Positions 55,901-63,661 are shown, counted from the stretch's first letter. The stretch is DNA of 64,000 bases from Hyphomicrobium sp. 12-62-95 (GCA_002279935.1 NCCZ01000003.1:1-64000); one strand, 5' to 3'. The notes: a model not told the origin generated them from the sequence alone. Program-made: numbers and translations.

Positions 55901-56295
55901 CGAAGCCGGCCACCGCCGAGCCGCTCCAGAGCTTGCTCAAGCGCGCCCGCTCCGCCGGCCTCGGCCTCATGCTCGCAACCCAGTCGCCGGGCGACCTCGA
56001 CTACAAGAGCCGCGACCAGATCACGAGTTGGTTCATCGGCCGCGTCCGTGAAGACACCGCACTGCGCAAACTGAAGGCCGCCTTCCAGAGCGAAAGCGGG
56101 CTCGATCCCGCAGCGGTTCTGCCGCATCAAACCGTCGGCGAATTCCACCTCGTCCAGGAAGGCCACGTGCGTTCGATGAAGGCGCAGCGCTCGCTCATTG
56201 AAGCCGAACAGGTGCCCTTCGATCGCATTGAGCAACTGGCCCACGAGACCAAAGGGCAAGACGAAAAACAGCTCAAGTTGTTCGACGTGCGCTAA
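52903..56295 (+). CDS. 1130-residue protein with N-terminal STAND/KAP-like and C-terminal HerA/FtsK-like ATPase modules
   Basis: This protein has two P-loop NTPase modules. Module 1 (about 20-430) shows Walker A HGQSGAGKTH at 79-88 and a Walker B LVFAIDQVED near 269, whose DQ-ED form resembles STAND/KAP-type ATPases. An acidic Gly-rich linker follows. A middle region (about 480-625, with FDLVIRHKSTGHAAEARVFL and GRQIIVPIPDWERI) could be a nuclease-like or sensor fold, but no catalytic set was confirmed. After an Ala/Pro linker (about 640-680) module 2 has Walker A LGGSGSGKTTLALCLIEQ near 731, LLDRKGDLCSY, Walker B AVVMFDEADLY near 985 and LATQSP, as in HerA/VirB4/FtsK translocases. It is cytoplasmic. 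Codon usage looks like its neighbours. The function is unknown. Confidence 0.85.
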   Translation: MGRMGLIAKSSVSDAPKDWAADELAHAFEHSITWEDDIWRADPVDVGEVHSKARLKFSETLRSVVAGKGAANQARILLFHGQSGAGKTHLLRALRTSCHRTGEAYFGYAQMTPDISNYAEYFLRRLVHSLEKSYNPDTPGESALTRLTTKLVSDGAVLPAKDLEHLREAALDEDELARLVLRLADDIVAAPKLANEDLDINIVRALLYLERRDPRIDQRVRQYLNGRQLTPLAHQAVAALDPNTGEDRAFEIITSLGKLIWTVEKAALVFAIDQVEDLRFFDDAEERFQKAIRDLIQIANRLTNAIVIVSCLDDFYGQVRGALPQSYLDRIEKSGPVALLESRTQEEARLIIARRLQHEAEAKAGGLAYPDPTQFFGPQFFEEFGGLSTRRLLEHAQSRLREKVNGEPEEREEDAGGWASTLASVLGGIFGDGDGGGSRTASTPMDYREMWERFQNASEAEIPSDDREMLDILTAGLSLAKDEWGGDIVLATNRLDLSDDLPAFDLVIRHKSTGHAAEARVFLCNRKTQGGGLKRQLDKVLTSMAGKACFMLRASDFPPNGKNQTAQAMRKFRESGGRQIIVPIPDWERIMTVREFHAHYRQDAGFTAWFEDKRLLSNIMVIIQLLRLDLLGRSLPRAAKPDDKAAPAAAEAPTLAPATADAPASSPGGWTTAWAEGDAEPLAANDEQLPLSVILDENGSAGSILAGRESGGRARPVTLNKDVLKRHAAVLGGSGSGKTTLALCLIEQLLLQGIPAVLLDRKGDLCSYANPDVWRANDDEFTERRGEREKLADAIDVAVYTPGRASGRPISITLLPNGINELPEHEQQLLANLSSAALGEMLHLKNSATHQKQSGTLSVALRILGTRYSREVTLADLIALLEDEDPELTDLTQRMDPSGKIRRDLVAQLDSLRHRNSALFEGGGESLRMESLLGIGPFARDGRTRLSIIYTGFLGDNENILFWVSQFLSEALRFCQRNPNDELQAVVMFDEADLYIPANAKPATAEPLQSLLKRARSAGLGLMLATQSPGDLDYKSRDQITSWFIGRVREDTALRKLKAAFQSESGLDPAAVLPHQTVGEFHLVQEGHVRSMKAQRSLIEAEQVPFDRIEQLAHETKGQDEKQLKLFDVR

Positions 56296-56590
56296 TTTCC
56301 GGCGCTACGGCGCGCAATTAGACAACGTTTAAGCCTGTAAAATCAGAGACTTCGTGTCGTTTCTGCTACATTTTGTGCAGTGCGTCATCACGTTCGCCAC
56401 TGCGAGATCACATTATGACAGAAATGCAAAAAGCTGATCCACGGGTATTTTTCCCGTGTAGATGTTGTGTGATCGCGAAGTGACAGGGCGTGGACACATC
56501 GCGGTGCAAGGCGTCTCAGGGCACTTGGGGAAGGGCTGAGAGACGCAAGAAAAGCCGGCAAAGGACCGGTCGTGTGCGGGGTTGTGAGTT

Positions 56591-56683
56591 ATGGCAGGTA
56601 AATCGTTTTTTGCGTTAGTGCTGGCGTCGATGCTCGGGCCAGCCGTGGGCGTCGGATTATTCGTTCTTTTGAACGCATTCTAG
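56591..56683 (+). CDS. 30-residue single-span membrane peptide
   Basis: The ORF MAGKSFFALVLASML... ends in GVGLFVLLNAF. Almost all of it is one hydrophobic helix with a Lys near the N-terminus, a classic small membrane peptide. GGGG lies about 9 bases upstream. It is too short for normal gene finders. It may be a chance ORF. Confidence 0.4.
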   Translation: MAGKSFFALVLASMLGPAVGVGLFVLLNAF

Positions 56684-56718
56684 ACGCTTCTGATTTGAGT
56701 TCCGATGGCGTCACGTTC

Positions 56719-57076
56719 GGCATGTCTCCATGCCTGAGCACCACTGAACTTTCCAATTGCCGGTTGTCAAATCGTCGTGCGGTCACGCACGTCGGCCATC
56801 ATCGCGCGCCGATGATGATTCAAGGTCACGTATTGAGAAATGAATTGAGGCCCGTTCGCAATCTAACCGGCAGCGGGGGCTTCCGGATAAGGAGCGAAAC
56901 GGGCCTCGCATCGGGGATTGGCCAGGAGGGCGGTTAGGCCTATCCCCGTCCTGGTGTCGCTCCAGCTCAAACCCGTGCGGGAAAGTTTGAGCCGGAGTGA
57001 GCACCAAGTCTCCTGTTCGACAGTCCGCCGGCATTGATCCTTCGGGGCGGTCCGGACGTTTCGCCGGCAGTCTGTC
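56719..57076 (+). ncRNA. Candidate structured RNA (array of strong hairpins)
   Basis: Consecutive stems fill this stretch. The six strong ones are: (1) GGCATG/CATGCC, 56719-56734. (2) CGTGCG/CGCACG, 56776-56791, then CATCATCG/CGATGATG, 56797-56817. (3) 56847-56859 with 56894-56907, 13 pairs and one bulged A. (4) CGGGGAT-T-GGCC/GGCC-T-ATCCCCG, 56912-56948. (5) 56953-57005, about 20 pairs with one mismatch and one bulge. (6) GACAG/CTGTC with GCCGGC/GCCGGC, 57019-57076, enclosing CC-UUCG-GG at about 57039-57046. The UUCG tetraloop is on the plus strand, which favours that orientation. No known RNA family was recognised and no clear terminator closes it. Confidence 0.45.
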
Positions 57077-57135
57077 TCAGGGAGCCAAGAACAAGATCAA
57101 AACGCTGTGGCGCGTCAGCTATTCCAGGCGGCCGA

Positions 57136-57936
57136 TCAATTTCCTGCGCCCGGAGCAGGCAGGGCAGGCACACCGCCCCAACCCTGTTGGATGAGATAAG
57201 CCTCTTCCGCGCCGGTGAGTTCGCTGTGTGCCGGCATGCTCTTGATGGCCGTGCCGATCACGCCATCGAGAACATCGCTCTCGCCCTGGCTCGCATTCCG
57301 CGCCGACGCTCCAGCCTCGCCACCGGTCAACACAGTGATGCGCCATTTGCCATCGCGTTCGCGGCAGGCGAGCCCCTGCGGACCTTTCCGCCGTTGCACG
57401 ATCTCGTAGTGCCGGCAGACGCGGCCTTCGCCATCACGCACCGTCAAAACGGGGCGAATATCGCCCTCGTTGACGAGCTCTTTGTCGCCCGACACCTTCG
57501 TGTCGAGTGCAACCTGCAGGTCGCCCGACGCAACAAACCCATCCCGATCCGCAATGATCAGCGGCAATGTCGTGTTGGGCGCCGAGAGTAAGGATGTCCC
57601 GATGCCGACACCCAAGGCGAGTGCCGCCGCATAACCGGCTGCCGGCATGAGACCGAACCCATTCGGGAAAAAGCGCTCTATCAAACTCTGCCGCGGCGCT
57701 GCAGCCCGTGTCTCAGACCGCGTGCCGCGAACCGTTGCAATCAGGCGGTCCGGAATGGGCGCCGAGAGCACGGAATCGAACGGCGAAAACTGTCCCGGCC
57801 CGGTCGCCGCAAAAACTTCAAGCCGCGCGCGCACTGCCGGATCGACGGCCAGAATGCTGTCCAGCCATACCTTTTCCTCGGGCGACACCTGCCCGTCGGC
57901 ATAAGCCATGATGAGTTCGTCAGGAACGTGAACCAT
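57136..57936 (-). CDS. Anti-sigma factor, transmembrane
   Basis: This 266-residue protein is an anti-sigma factor. Its N-terminal zinc-finger-less ASD-like domain (VPDELIMAYADGQVSPEEKVWLDSILAVDP) would bind the sigma factor. It has one membrane helix (GFGLMPAAGYAAALALGVGIG, about 150-170) and a C-terminal periplasmic sensing domain (HYEIVQRRKGPQGLACRERDG). AGGAG lies 7 bases before the ATG at 57936. It overlaps the upstream ECF sigma gene by 17 bases, so they are coupled. The signal sensed is unknown. Confidence 0.82.
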   Translation of the reverse strand: MVHVPDELIMAYADGQVSPEEKVWLDSILAVDPAVRARLEVFAATGPGQFSPFDSVLSAPIPDRLIATVRGTRSETRAAAPRQSLIERFFPNGFGLMPAAGYAAALALGVGIGTSLLSAPNTTLPLIIADRDGFVASGDLQVALDTKVSGDKELVNEGDIRPVLTVRDGEGRVCRHYEIVQRRKGPQGLACRERDGKWRITVLTGGEAGASARNASQGESDVLDGVIGTAIKSMPAHSELTGAEEAYLIQQGWGGVPALPAPGAGN

Positions 57937-58462
57937 GGAGGCGCTCCTGAATTTGGGCGGTGGACACGCCGGCATCGGCGGCGATGTGTTGATAGAGAGC
58001 TTGTCGCGCCCGCGAGAGGCGGCTCATGACTGTCCCGATCGGCACGTTTAGGATCGCGGCCGCGTCTTTGTAGGAAAGCCCGTCCACGCAAACCATGGCG
58101 ACGAGCACCTGCTGATCCGGCGGAAGGCGGTCCATTCCTTCGCTGACGGCCGCCAGCGTCAAACGGCTTTCAGTCACGGCCCGGCCATCCTCGCCGACCA
58201 CGCCGACGGCTTCGTCGATGTCGAGGGCAGGTCCACGCACCTTTTCGGAGCGTTTGCGGTCGAGCCACAGATTTTGGGCAATCCGGTACATCCAACTCTC
58301 GAGTTTGGTTCCCGGCTCCCATTGGTCAAGACGTGAGAGCGCACGCTCGCACGTGTCCTGAACGAGGTCGTCGGCCTGATCCATATTTCGCGTGAGCGCG
58401 AATGCGAACCTGCGTAAACGCGGCAGGAATTCGATCATCCGGGCCCTTACATCTTCCGTCAC
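57920..58462 (-). CDS. ECF-family RNA polymerase sigma factor
   Basis: This 180-residue protein has region 2 (FAFALTRNMDQADDLVQDTCERALSRLDQWEPGTKLESWMYRIA, the core-binding and -10 recognition part) and region 4 (RLPPDQQVLVAMVCVDGLSYKDAAAILNVPIGTVMSRLSRAR, the -35 recognition helix-turn-helix). The start was placed at GTG 58462, which has GAGAGG 8 bases upstream. An ATG at 58438 is an alternative. It is controlled by the overlapping anti-sigma factor. The divergent GT51 gene may be a target. Confidence 0.9.
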   Translation of the reverse strand: MTEDVRARMIEFLPRLRRFAFALTRNMDQADDLVQDTCERALSRLDQWEPGTKLESWMYRIAQNLWLDRKRSEKVRGPALDIDEAVGVVGEDGRAVTESRLTLAAVSEGMDRLPPDQQVLVAMVCVDGLSYKDAAAILNVPIGTVMSRLSRARQALYQHIAADAGVSTAQIQERLHGSRS

Positions 58463-58674
58463 GGAATGCCCTCTCCGCGGCGCTTCGCCATGAGAACGAG
58501 GTGGTTGCCCGGATATTCCATGCGTTGCCCGTCGGCACCAAGGCCCCATTCGGGCCAGAAGCCAACACCGCCAAGCCGCAAACGGGCCGAGGCCGCGCCA
58601 TAAACGGCCGCTACGCCTAATCCCGGCGCCGCCGCGCGCCCGGCGTGCGTCTGGACGCAATCAGCTAGGTCCAT
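58459..58674 (-). CDS. Possible small protein coupled to the ECF sigma gene
   Basis: A 71-codon frame (MDLADCVQTHAGRAAAPGLG ... GVGFWPEWGLGADGQ) ends with TGA overlapping the GTG start of the sigma gene (GTGA). That arrangement is typical of coupled genes. A start a few codons earlier (58686) has AGGA, but would overlap the divergent GT51 gene. No family was recognised, and the stretch must also hold the sigma promoter. Low confidence. Confidence 0.3.
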   Translation of the reverse strand: MDLADCVQTHAGRAAAPGLGVAAVYGAASARLRLGGVGFWPEWGLGADGQRMEYPGNHLVLMAKRRGEGIP

Positions 58675-61162
58675 GGGAAATATCATCAAATTCCTAACTG
58701 CGGTTTTGGAGACACTGGCCCGCCTGCCGGTGCTCGTGCTGCGTTTTCTCACCGAATGGGTCGCCTTCAACCCCCGTCTGGGCCCCCTGCGGCATGTCTT
58801 CCTGGCCGCATTCGCCTATGTCACCTTCGCAGTGTGTCTCGTTTATGTCGTCGCCCCCATTCGGGCGGTCACGGGTGCCTATACCATCGCCGACAAGCTC
58901 AAGTACGACGCCGAGCGATGGATCGCGACCGCGATCTACGATCGCCGCGGCAGCTTCGTTGGCACCTTCGATCCCCGCCTCGATAGCGTCCGCGACGTCA
59001 ACTACACCGACCGCTCCATCGAGCTTGGCGACTACACGGCCAATCCCGACCACAAATCCATCCCGGTCCGCGACGTCCCGGAATTCTACTGGAAGTGCCT
59101 CGTCTATCACGAAGATCGCTACCTAGGCACGTGGCTCAACCCTTACGGCATCGATCTGTTGGGCGTGCTCAAAATCCCGCTGTCGTCCATCCAGCGCACC
59201 ATCGCCGCCAAGCGCCCGAGCATCGGCGTCGGCGGCTCAACGCTGCCCATGCAATTCGTGCGCGTCATCTATAAAACCCCGCCCGACGCCAGCGAAGGCG
59301 GCTTCAATAAGTTGCGCCGCAAGTTCGGCGAGTGGTGGCTCGCCCCGGTCGTTCATCGCGTTCTGACGCAAGACGGCGATACGCCTTTGAAGCAGTGGGC
59401 CGCCAATCACATCTGGCTCGCGCAGCGCACCGGCGGCTCGCCCCTACACGGCGTCGAAGTCACAAGCCGCATCGTCTTCGGCAAAGAAGCCAGCGAACTC
59501 ACCATCGCCGAGCAGATGGTTCTGGCCTCCGCCGTCAATAAGCCGATCATCCTCATGCCCGGCAGCGATAAGCTGAACGAGGTCCGCCTCGACCGCTGGC
59601 GCTACATCACGGAAGTCCGCGCCCGCACCTGCGCCGAAAAGCTCATCACCGACGAGAAAACAAAAGCCGATATCGTCTTCGAACTCGTTGGCCTCGCCGG
59701 CGGTCCGCCCGATCCGAAGGTTCGTCCGCGCCTGCAGGAAGCACTCGATAAATTCGCACCCACCCTCGCCGCCCGCGCGCAAGCCAATCCCGTCATCCGC
59801 GCCAACGCGCTGATGCCGTCGGCCCGCTTCGGCGTGCGAGAGGAAATGAAGCAGACCTACGGCTTCTCCTGGCGCTCGTACGTTCGCGGCGTAACGACCA
59901 CCCTCGACACCATCGAAAACCTCGAGTTCACCTCCAAGGTGACGGCCGCCCTCGCTCGGATCGACCAAAACGAACGCGCCAAGATCTCCGCCGGCTACGC
60001 GCTTGATCCTGCCCGCGCCACCGAGGAAACGAAAATCCCCAACGTCGTCGTGGTCGCCGCAGACCACAAAGGCGAAATCGTTCGTTACTACGAGACGGGC
60101 GAAACAGCCGCCTATTTCGGCGCCTCCGTCGCCCGCAGCCCAGAGACCGGCCGCTACGAACCCGAACACGATCCGCGCATGATCGCCTCCACCGGCAAGA
60201 TCATCGCAGCCATCGCCATCGCCAACACGATGCGCGACACCCAAAACAGCCTTTATCTCGACACCGAGGCCCCCGCGAGCGGCCTGGACACCTGCGCCCG
60301 TGGTGGCAGCGAACGCCACGGCCGCCGCGCCATCGTCTCCTTCGCCTGTTCGCTCAACCCGCCGCTCATCAACCGCACCGCGCTCGTGGGCCAATCTCGC
60401 GTGCAAAAGCTCATCGACCGACTCGGCTTCACCATGCCCCCCGCCGATGCGGCTGGCGACGGCGTCCCACCCTCCACCGCCGTTGTCCTCGGCCAGATCT
60501 CCGGCAGCCCCCGCCGTGTCCATATGATGTCATCCATCGTGCTGGCGTCGCTGCTGCGCCGCGGCTCTGTCCCCGTGAAGTTACCGACGCTGGTCAAATC
60601 CTACGACTACACGAGCACTAATGCCGCCGCTGCAGCCGCTGGCCCCCTCTCCACCGGCGTCCTCCCCTCCGACGTGATCCGCCCCGAAGCCGTGCCGCTC
60701 GTCCGGGCGCTCCTCGAAGCCCCGCTCTGCTACACCACCGGCAAGAAGCCCGCCGGCACGCTGCGATCGCTGTCGCACTGGTGCGCTGCCCGCCGCAACG
60801 ATCTGCGCTTCCACTTCGCCAAGACCGGCACCCAGGTTACCGAAGACCCCAACGCCACCGTCGATGTCTGGACCACGGGCGGCCTGCAATTCTCAAACGG
60901 CGCCGCCTACAGCTATGTCGTCCTCGTCGGCACCGGCGCCGTCCGCGAACCCTGGGCCACGTCGCTCCACGCCGCGCAGGTCGCGGCCCCGCTTCTCGAA
61001 GTCCTCCTCGACGATCTGAAGAGCCACGCCCGCACCAACCCGCAGAACAAGCTCCTTCCGCCCCCGCCGCCGGTCCCCGCCGTGCCCGTGGCCAGCACAA
61101 CCCGCACCGCGCCCAAGATCACCGCAGCCGACGAAATCTCCCGCAATCTCGGCCGCCCCTAA
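58673..61162 (+). CDS. Class A penicillin-binding-protein-like GT51 transglycosylase/transpeptidase
   Basis: This 829-residue inner-membrane protein has a cytoplasmic N-terminus, a membrane helix (HVFLAAFAYVTFAVCLVYVVA, about 43-63), a GT51 domain and a transpeptidase domain. GT51 motifs depart from the usual forms: YHEDRYLGTWLNPYGIDLLG in place of EDxxFxxHxGxD, GGSTLPMQFVR in place of GGSTITQQ, and RRKFGEWWLA. The transpeptidase set is STGK (about 510), SLN and KTGT (about 720). A Pro-rich tail ends the protein. The ATG at 58673 lacks a strong site. It is divergent from the ECF sigma gene. It may be a specialised wall-synthesis enzyme. Confidence 0.82.
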   Translation: MGNIIKFLTAVLETLARLPVLVLRFLTEWVAFNPRLGPLRHVFLAAFAYVTFAVCLVYVVAPIRAVTGAYTIADKLKYDAERWIATAIYDRRGSFVGTFDPRLDSVRDVNYTDRSIELGDYTANPDHKSIPVRDVPEFYWKCLVYHEDRYLGTWLNPYGIDLLGVLKIPLSSIQRTIAAKRPSIGVGGSTLPMQFVRVIYKTPPDASEGGFNKLRRKFGEWWLAPVVHRVLTQDGDTPLKQWAANHIWLAQRTGGSPLHGVEVTSRIVFGKEASELTIAEQMVLASAVNKPIILMPGSDKLNEVRLDRWRYITEVRARTCAEKLITDEKTKADIVFELVGLAGGPPDPKVRPRLQEALDKFAPTLAARAQANPVIRANALMPSARFGVREEMKQTYGFSWRSYVRGVTTTLDTIENLEFTSKVTAALARIDQNERAKISAGYALDPARATEETKIPNVVVVAADHKGEIVRYYETGETAAYFGASVARSPETGRYEPEHDPRMIASTGKIIAAIAIANTMRDTQNSLYLDTEAPASGLDTCARGGSERHGRRAIVSFACSLNPPLINRTALVGQSRVQKLIDRLGFTMPPADAAGDGVPPSTAVVLGQISGSPRRVHMMSSIVLASLLRRGSVPVKLPTLVKSYDYTSTNAAAAAAGPLSTGVLPSDVIRPEAVPLVRALLEAPLCYTTGKKPAGTLRSLSHWCAARRNDLRFHFAKTGTQVTEDPNATVDVWTTGGLQFSNGAAYSYVVLVGTGAVREPWATSLHAAQVAAPLLEVLLDDLKSHARTNPQNKLLPPPPPVPAVPVASTTRTAPKITAADEISRNLGRP

Positions 61163-61260
61163 TCCCACCGCGACGCTCCGGCCCGCCCCGTCGGCTTGCG
61201 CGGCCGTCACTTTTCGCGCATGCAAGTTCCCGATTTTGGCCAGCGATGGGGAGAGTGACG

Positions 61261-62106
61261 ATGAAGCTCGTGCGGTTTGGACATGCGGGAACGGAAAAAC
61301 CGGGCCTCGTCGACAGCGCCGGCAAGATCCGCGACCTCTCCGCCCATGTGCCCGATATCGGCGGCGCCACACTCGGCAAGGAAACGCTCGACCGCCTCCG
61401 CGCGCTCGATCCTGCAAGCCTTCCCCTCGCCCCCGAAGGCGTCCGCCTCGGCGCGCCCGTCTCGCGCCCCTGGAGCTTCATCGCCGTCGGCCTCAACTAC
61501 GCCGACCACGCCCGCGAAACCGGACAGGAAATCCCCTCCGAACCGATCCTCTTCAACAAGCTCGGCAACTCGATCTGCGGCCCCAACGACGACGTCATCT
61601 ATCCCAAAAACTCTGACCGCATGGACTGGGAACTCGAGATCGCTTTCGTGATGGGCAAGCGCGCCCGCTATGTCGAAGAAAAAGACGCGCTCGATTACGT
61701 CGCCGGCTACACGATCTGCAACGACGTCTCCGAACGCCGCTTCCAGATGAAGCGGAATGGCCAATGGATGAAGGGCAAGTGCGCCGAAACCTTCGGCCCC
61801 CTTGGCCCTTGGCTCGTCACGACCGACGAAGTCGATCCGTCCAACCTCGCCATGGAATTGAAGATCAACGGCGAGACCCGTCAAAAGGGCTCCACCTCCA
61901 CGATGATCTTCTCGATTCCCTATCTCGTCGCCTACATCACGCAGTTCTGCGTGCTCGAAGCCGGCGACGTCATCACCACCGGCACGCCCCCCGGCGTTGG
62001 CTCCGGCATGAAGCCACCGCAGTACCTCAAAGCCGGAGACGTCATGGAACTCATGATCGAAGGTTTGGGAACCCAACGCCAAGTTGTCGTCCCGTTTCCA
62101 GGCTGA
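61261..62106 (+). CDS. Fumarylacetoacetate-hydrolase-family protein
   Basis: This 281-residue protein belongs to the FAH family of C-C bond hydrolases and isomerases. Signatures are VGLNYADHARETGQEIPSEP, the metal-binding DWELEIAFVMG with its Glu and Asp, and GDVITTGTPPGVGSGMKP. Substrates in the family include 2-hydroxyhepta-2,4-diene-1,7-dioate, ureidoglycolate and acylpyruvates, and cannot be separated here. GGGGAGAG precedes the ATG at 61261. Confidence 0.88.
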   Translation: MKLVRFGHAGTEKPGLVDSAGKIRDLSAHVPDIGGATLGKETLDRLRALDPASLPLAPEGVRLGAPVSRPWSFIAVGLNYADHARETGQEIPSEPILFNKLGNSICGPNDDVIYPKNSDRMDWELEIAFVMGKRARYVEEKDALDYVAGYTICNDVSERRFQMKRNGQWMKGKCAETFGPLGPWLVTTDEVDPSNLAMELKINGETRQKGSTSTMIFSIPYLVAYITQFCVLEAGDVITTGTPPGVGSGMKPPQYLKAGDVMELMIEGLGTQRQVVVPFPG

Positions 62107-62111
62107 TGCTC

Positions 62112-62151
62112 CAAAAAAAGTGGCCGCCATCCCGTTCCGGGCTGGCGGCCA
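62112..62151 (-). terminator. Terminator of the TadG-like gene
   Basis: Arms TGGCCGCCA/TGGCGGCCA enclose a loop containing CCCG/CGGG pairing. On the minus strand the stem is followed by a run of seven T, 24 bases after the TadG-like stop. Confidence 0.88.
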
Positions 62152-62175
62152 GCAGGCCCGCGTTGCTGAGTGCGA

Positions 62176-63420
62176 TCACGACGAGAGCCGCAATCCGTTA
62201 AGACGCTTTGCGATCTCCTTGAAGGTCTGGCGCAGCGCCGCCCCGTCCTCAGCCGGATAGTAGTGTGCCGGCGTCGTCGCACAATATTGCAGCGTCGGCA
62301 CAACCTCCTCCGGAACCTGGAAGCCCACCGTATAGACGGTGACGCCGTTCGCCTTCATTGAGTCGCACAACGCCCGCGCCTGCGTCACCGACGTGCCGTT
62401 GGCATTTTCGTAGTAGTTGTTGAACATGCCATCGGTCATCAGGATCGCAACTTTACGGAAGTCGGTATTGTCATAGGCAACCGGCGGATCACCCGAGAAG
62501 ACCGAGCTCCAATTCGGCGACAGAAGATAAGAAGCCCAGGCGATGCCGAGGTGACCGGCCGTCATGCCGCTGGCTGCCAGCGAATCCACCGCATCGCCCA
62601 GCACATCCAGGTCGTTTGTCAGCGGCTGAATTTCCGCGACGGGGCAGCTGGCCGAACGTCGGTTCAACTTGGCCGTGGAAGGGCTGGCGTCCGTGAACGC
62701 TTGCGCACCCGGCCGTTCCGTCACGCACGTCGTGTATCGGCCGGGCATGGATCGGCCGCGGCTGTCAACGCCGTTTGAAATGCTCGCCGCCAGCCCCCCC
62801 GCATTGACCGCCGTAGCAAACGGAGCGATGGCCACACGGTTCGAATGCGGGATGTCGGTCGGTAGCAAAATCTCGATGAGATCTCCTGCAGCCGCCTTCA
62901 GATCCTCGATTTTAGATCCCGCCATCGAACCGCTGACGTCGAGCATCATCGAAACTTCAACATCCTTCACGTCGAACACCGCGGCCGCGTTGACGGTCAC
63001 GTCCATATGTTCACGGCCCGTGATTGCCATGATGGTCGTCGGAACACGAATGTTCGCCACCAGTTCAACGCTGTGGTCTTGTCGATTAGGCACCACAGAA
63101 ATGCTATAGACAGCGGCGTTGGAACTGCTTTGCTGAAAGTTCGTATTGAAATAATCGAGAACCAGCGCAGTCAATTCCGCATCAGTCGGCTCCGACAGTC
63201 GCAACGCCTTAGCGCCCGCCAATGCGGCGGCGTCGAGCGCGCTGGATGCCATGCTGGAAATACGGTTGCCGCGTGCGGTGTCGATGCTGACGCCCGTGGC
63301 AATCATAACAACCATTAACATGAGCCCAAAAATCGGAGCGATCGCGCCCGACTGCGACGCATGCAACTCATTCAACTTCAGAAAGTTATGTTTAATGCGG
63401 GACATGGGTTTATCCGCCAT
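62176..63420 (-). CDS. TadG-like protein with vWA domain
   Basis: This 414-residue protein has a TadE/TadG-like N-terminal hydrophobic helix (QSGAIAPIFGLMLMVVMIA, about 24-45) and a von Willebrand A domain from about residue 155 with a MIDAS motif DVSGSMAG, then NRVAIAPFAT and FRKVAILMTDGMFNNYYENA. Such proteins are minor components of Tad-type pili or act in surface assembly. The ATG at 63420 or 63405 could be the start; a GCGGA sits near the second. No other tad genes are in the window. Confidence 0.82.
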   Translation of the reverse strand: MADKPMSRIKHNFLKLNELHASQSGAIAPIFGLMLMVVMIATGVSIDTARGNRISSMASSALDAAALAGAKALRLSEPTDAELTALVLDYFNTNFQQSSSNAAVYSISVVPNRQDHSVELVANIRVPTTIMAITGREHMDVTVNAAAVFDVKDVEVSMMLDVSGSMAGSKIEDLKAAAGDLIEILLPTDIPHSNRVAIAPFATAVNAGGLAASISNGVDSRGRSMPGRYTTCVTERPGAQAFTDASPSTAKLNRRSASCPVAEIQPLTNDLDVLGDAVDSLAASGMTAGHLGIAWASYLLSPNWSSVFSGDPPVAYDNTDFRKVAILMTDGMFNNYYENANGTSVTQARALCDSMKANGVTVYTVGFQVPEEVVPTLQYCATTPAHYYPAEDGAALRQTFKEIAKRLNGLRLSS

Positions 63421-63610
63421 CAAGAGTTGACTGGCCGACGCTAGTCCTGAGGAAGTAAACGAAATCTTGAATTAAAATTTTCGTTATACGGATTGGGTCA
63501 AATTCGAAATATCCGGGTTACTTTTTCAAATACCGGATTTGTCGAAACTTTGCGGCGCTCGAAAGAAAAAACTAACCACGCTGCGCCCGCCGGTCATCGT
63601 CTTCCAACAC

Positions 63611-63636
63611 AAAAAGGCCCCGCGTCGCGGGGCCTC
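63611..63636 (-). terminator. Terminator of the last gene
   Basis: Arms AGGCCCCGC/GCGGGGCCT enclose a 3-base loop. On the minus strand the stem is followed by TTTTT. Confidence 0.85.
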
Positions 63637-63661
63637 ATGCTCGTCACGCCAACGCTGGTGA

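Larger units (their letters stand above)
56296..57135. other. 840-base gap between convergent genes
   Basis: No large gene lies between the dual-ATPase gene and the anti-sigma gene. The left part (56296-56590) has short hairpins (CACGGG ... CCCGTG at about 56441-56461; GCGTCTC ... GAGACGC near 56510-56545). Next come a 30-codon ORF and the hairpin array described in separate entries. Confidence 0.6.

Noticed and set aside
56854..56940. A pair of attC-like core sites (ATCTAAC and GTTAGGC) with complementary ends
   Set aside because: The flanking stems found in the same stretch are much stronger. No integron integrase or gene cassette is present.
56296..57135. A permuted tmRNA, 6S RNA or cobalamin riboswitch
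   Set aside because: No tag-peptide reading frame, no encoded acceptor/T-arm sequence, and no match to the conserved riboswitch boxes was seen.
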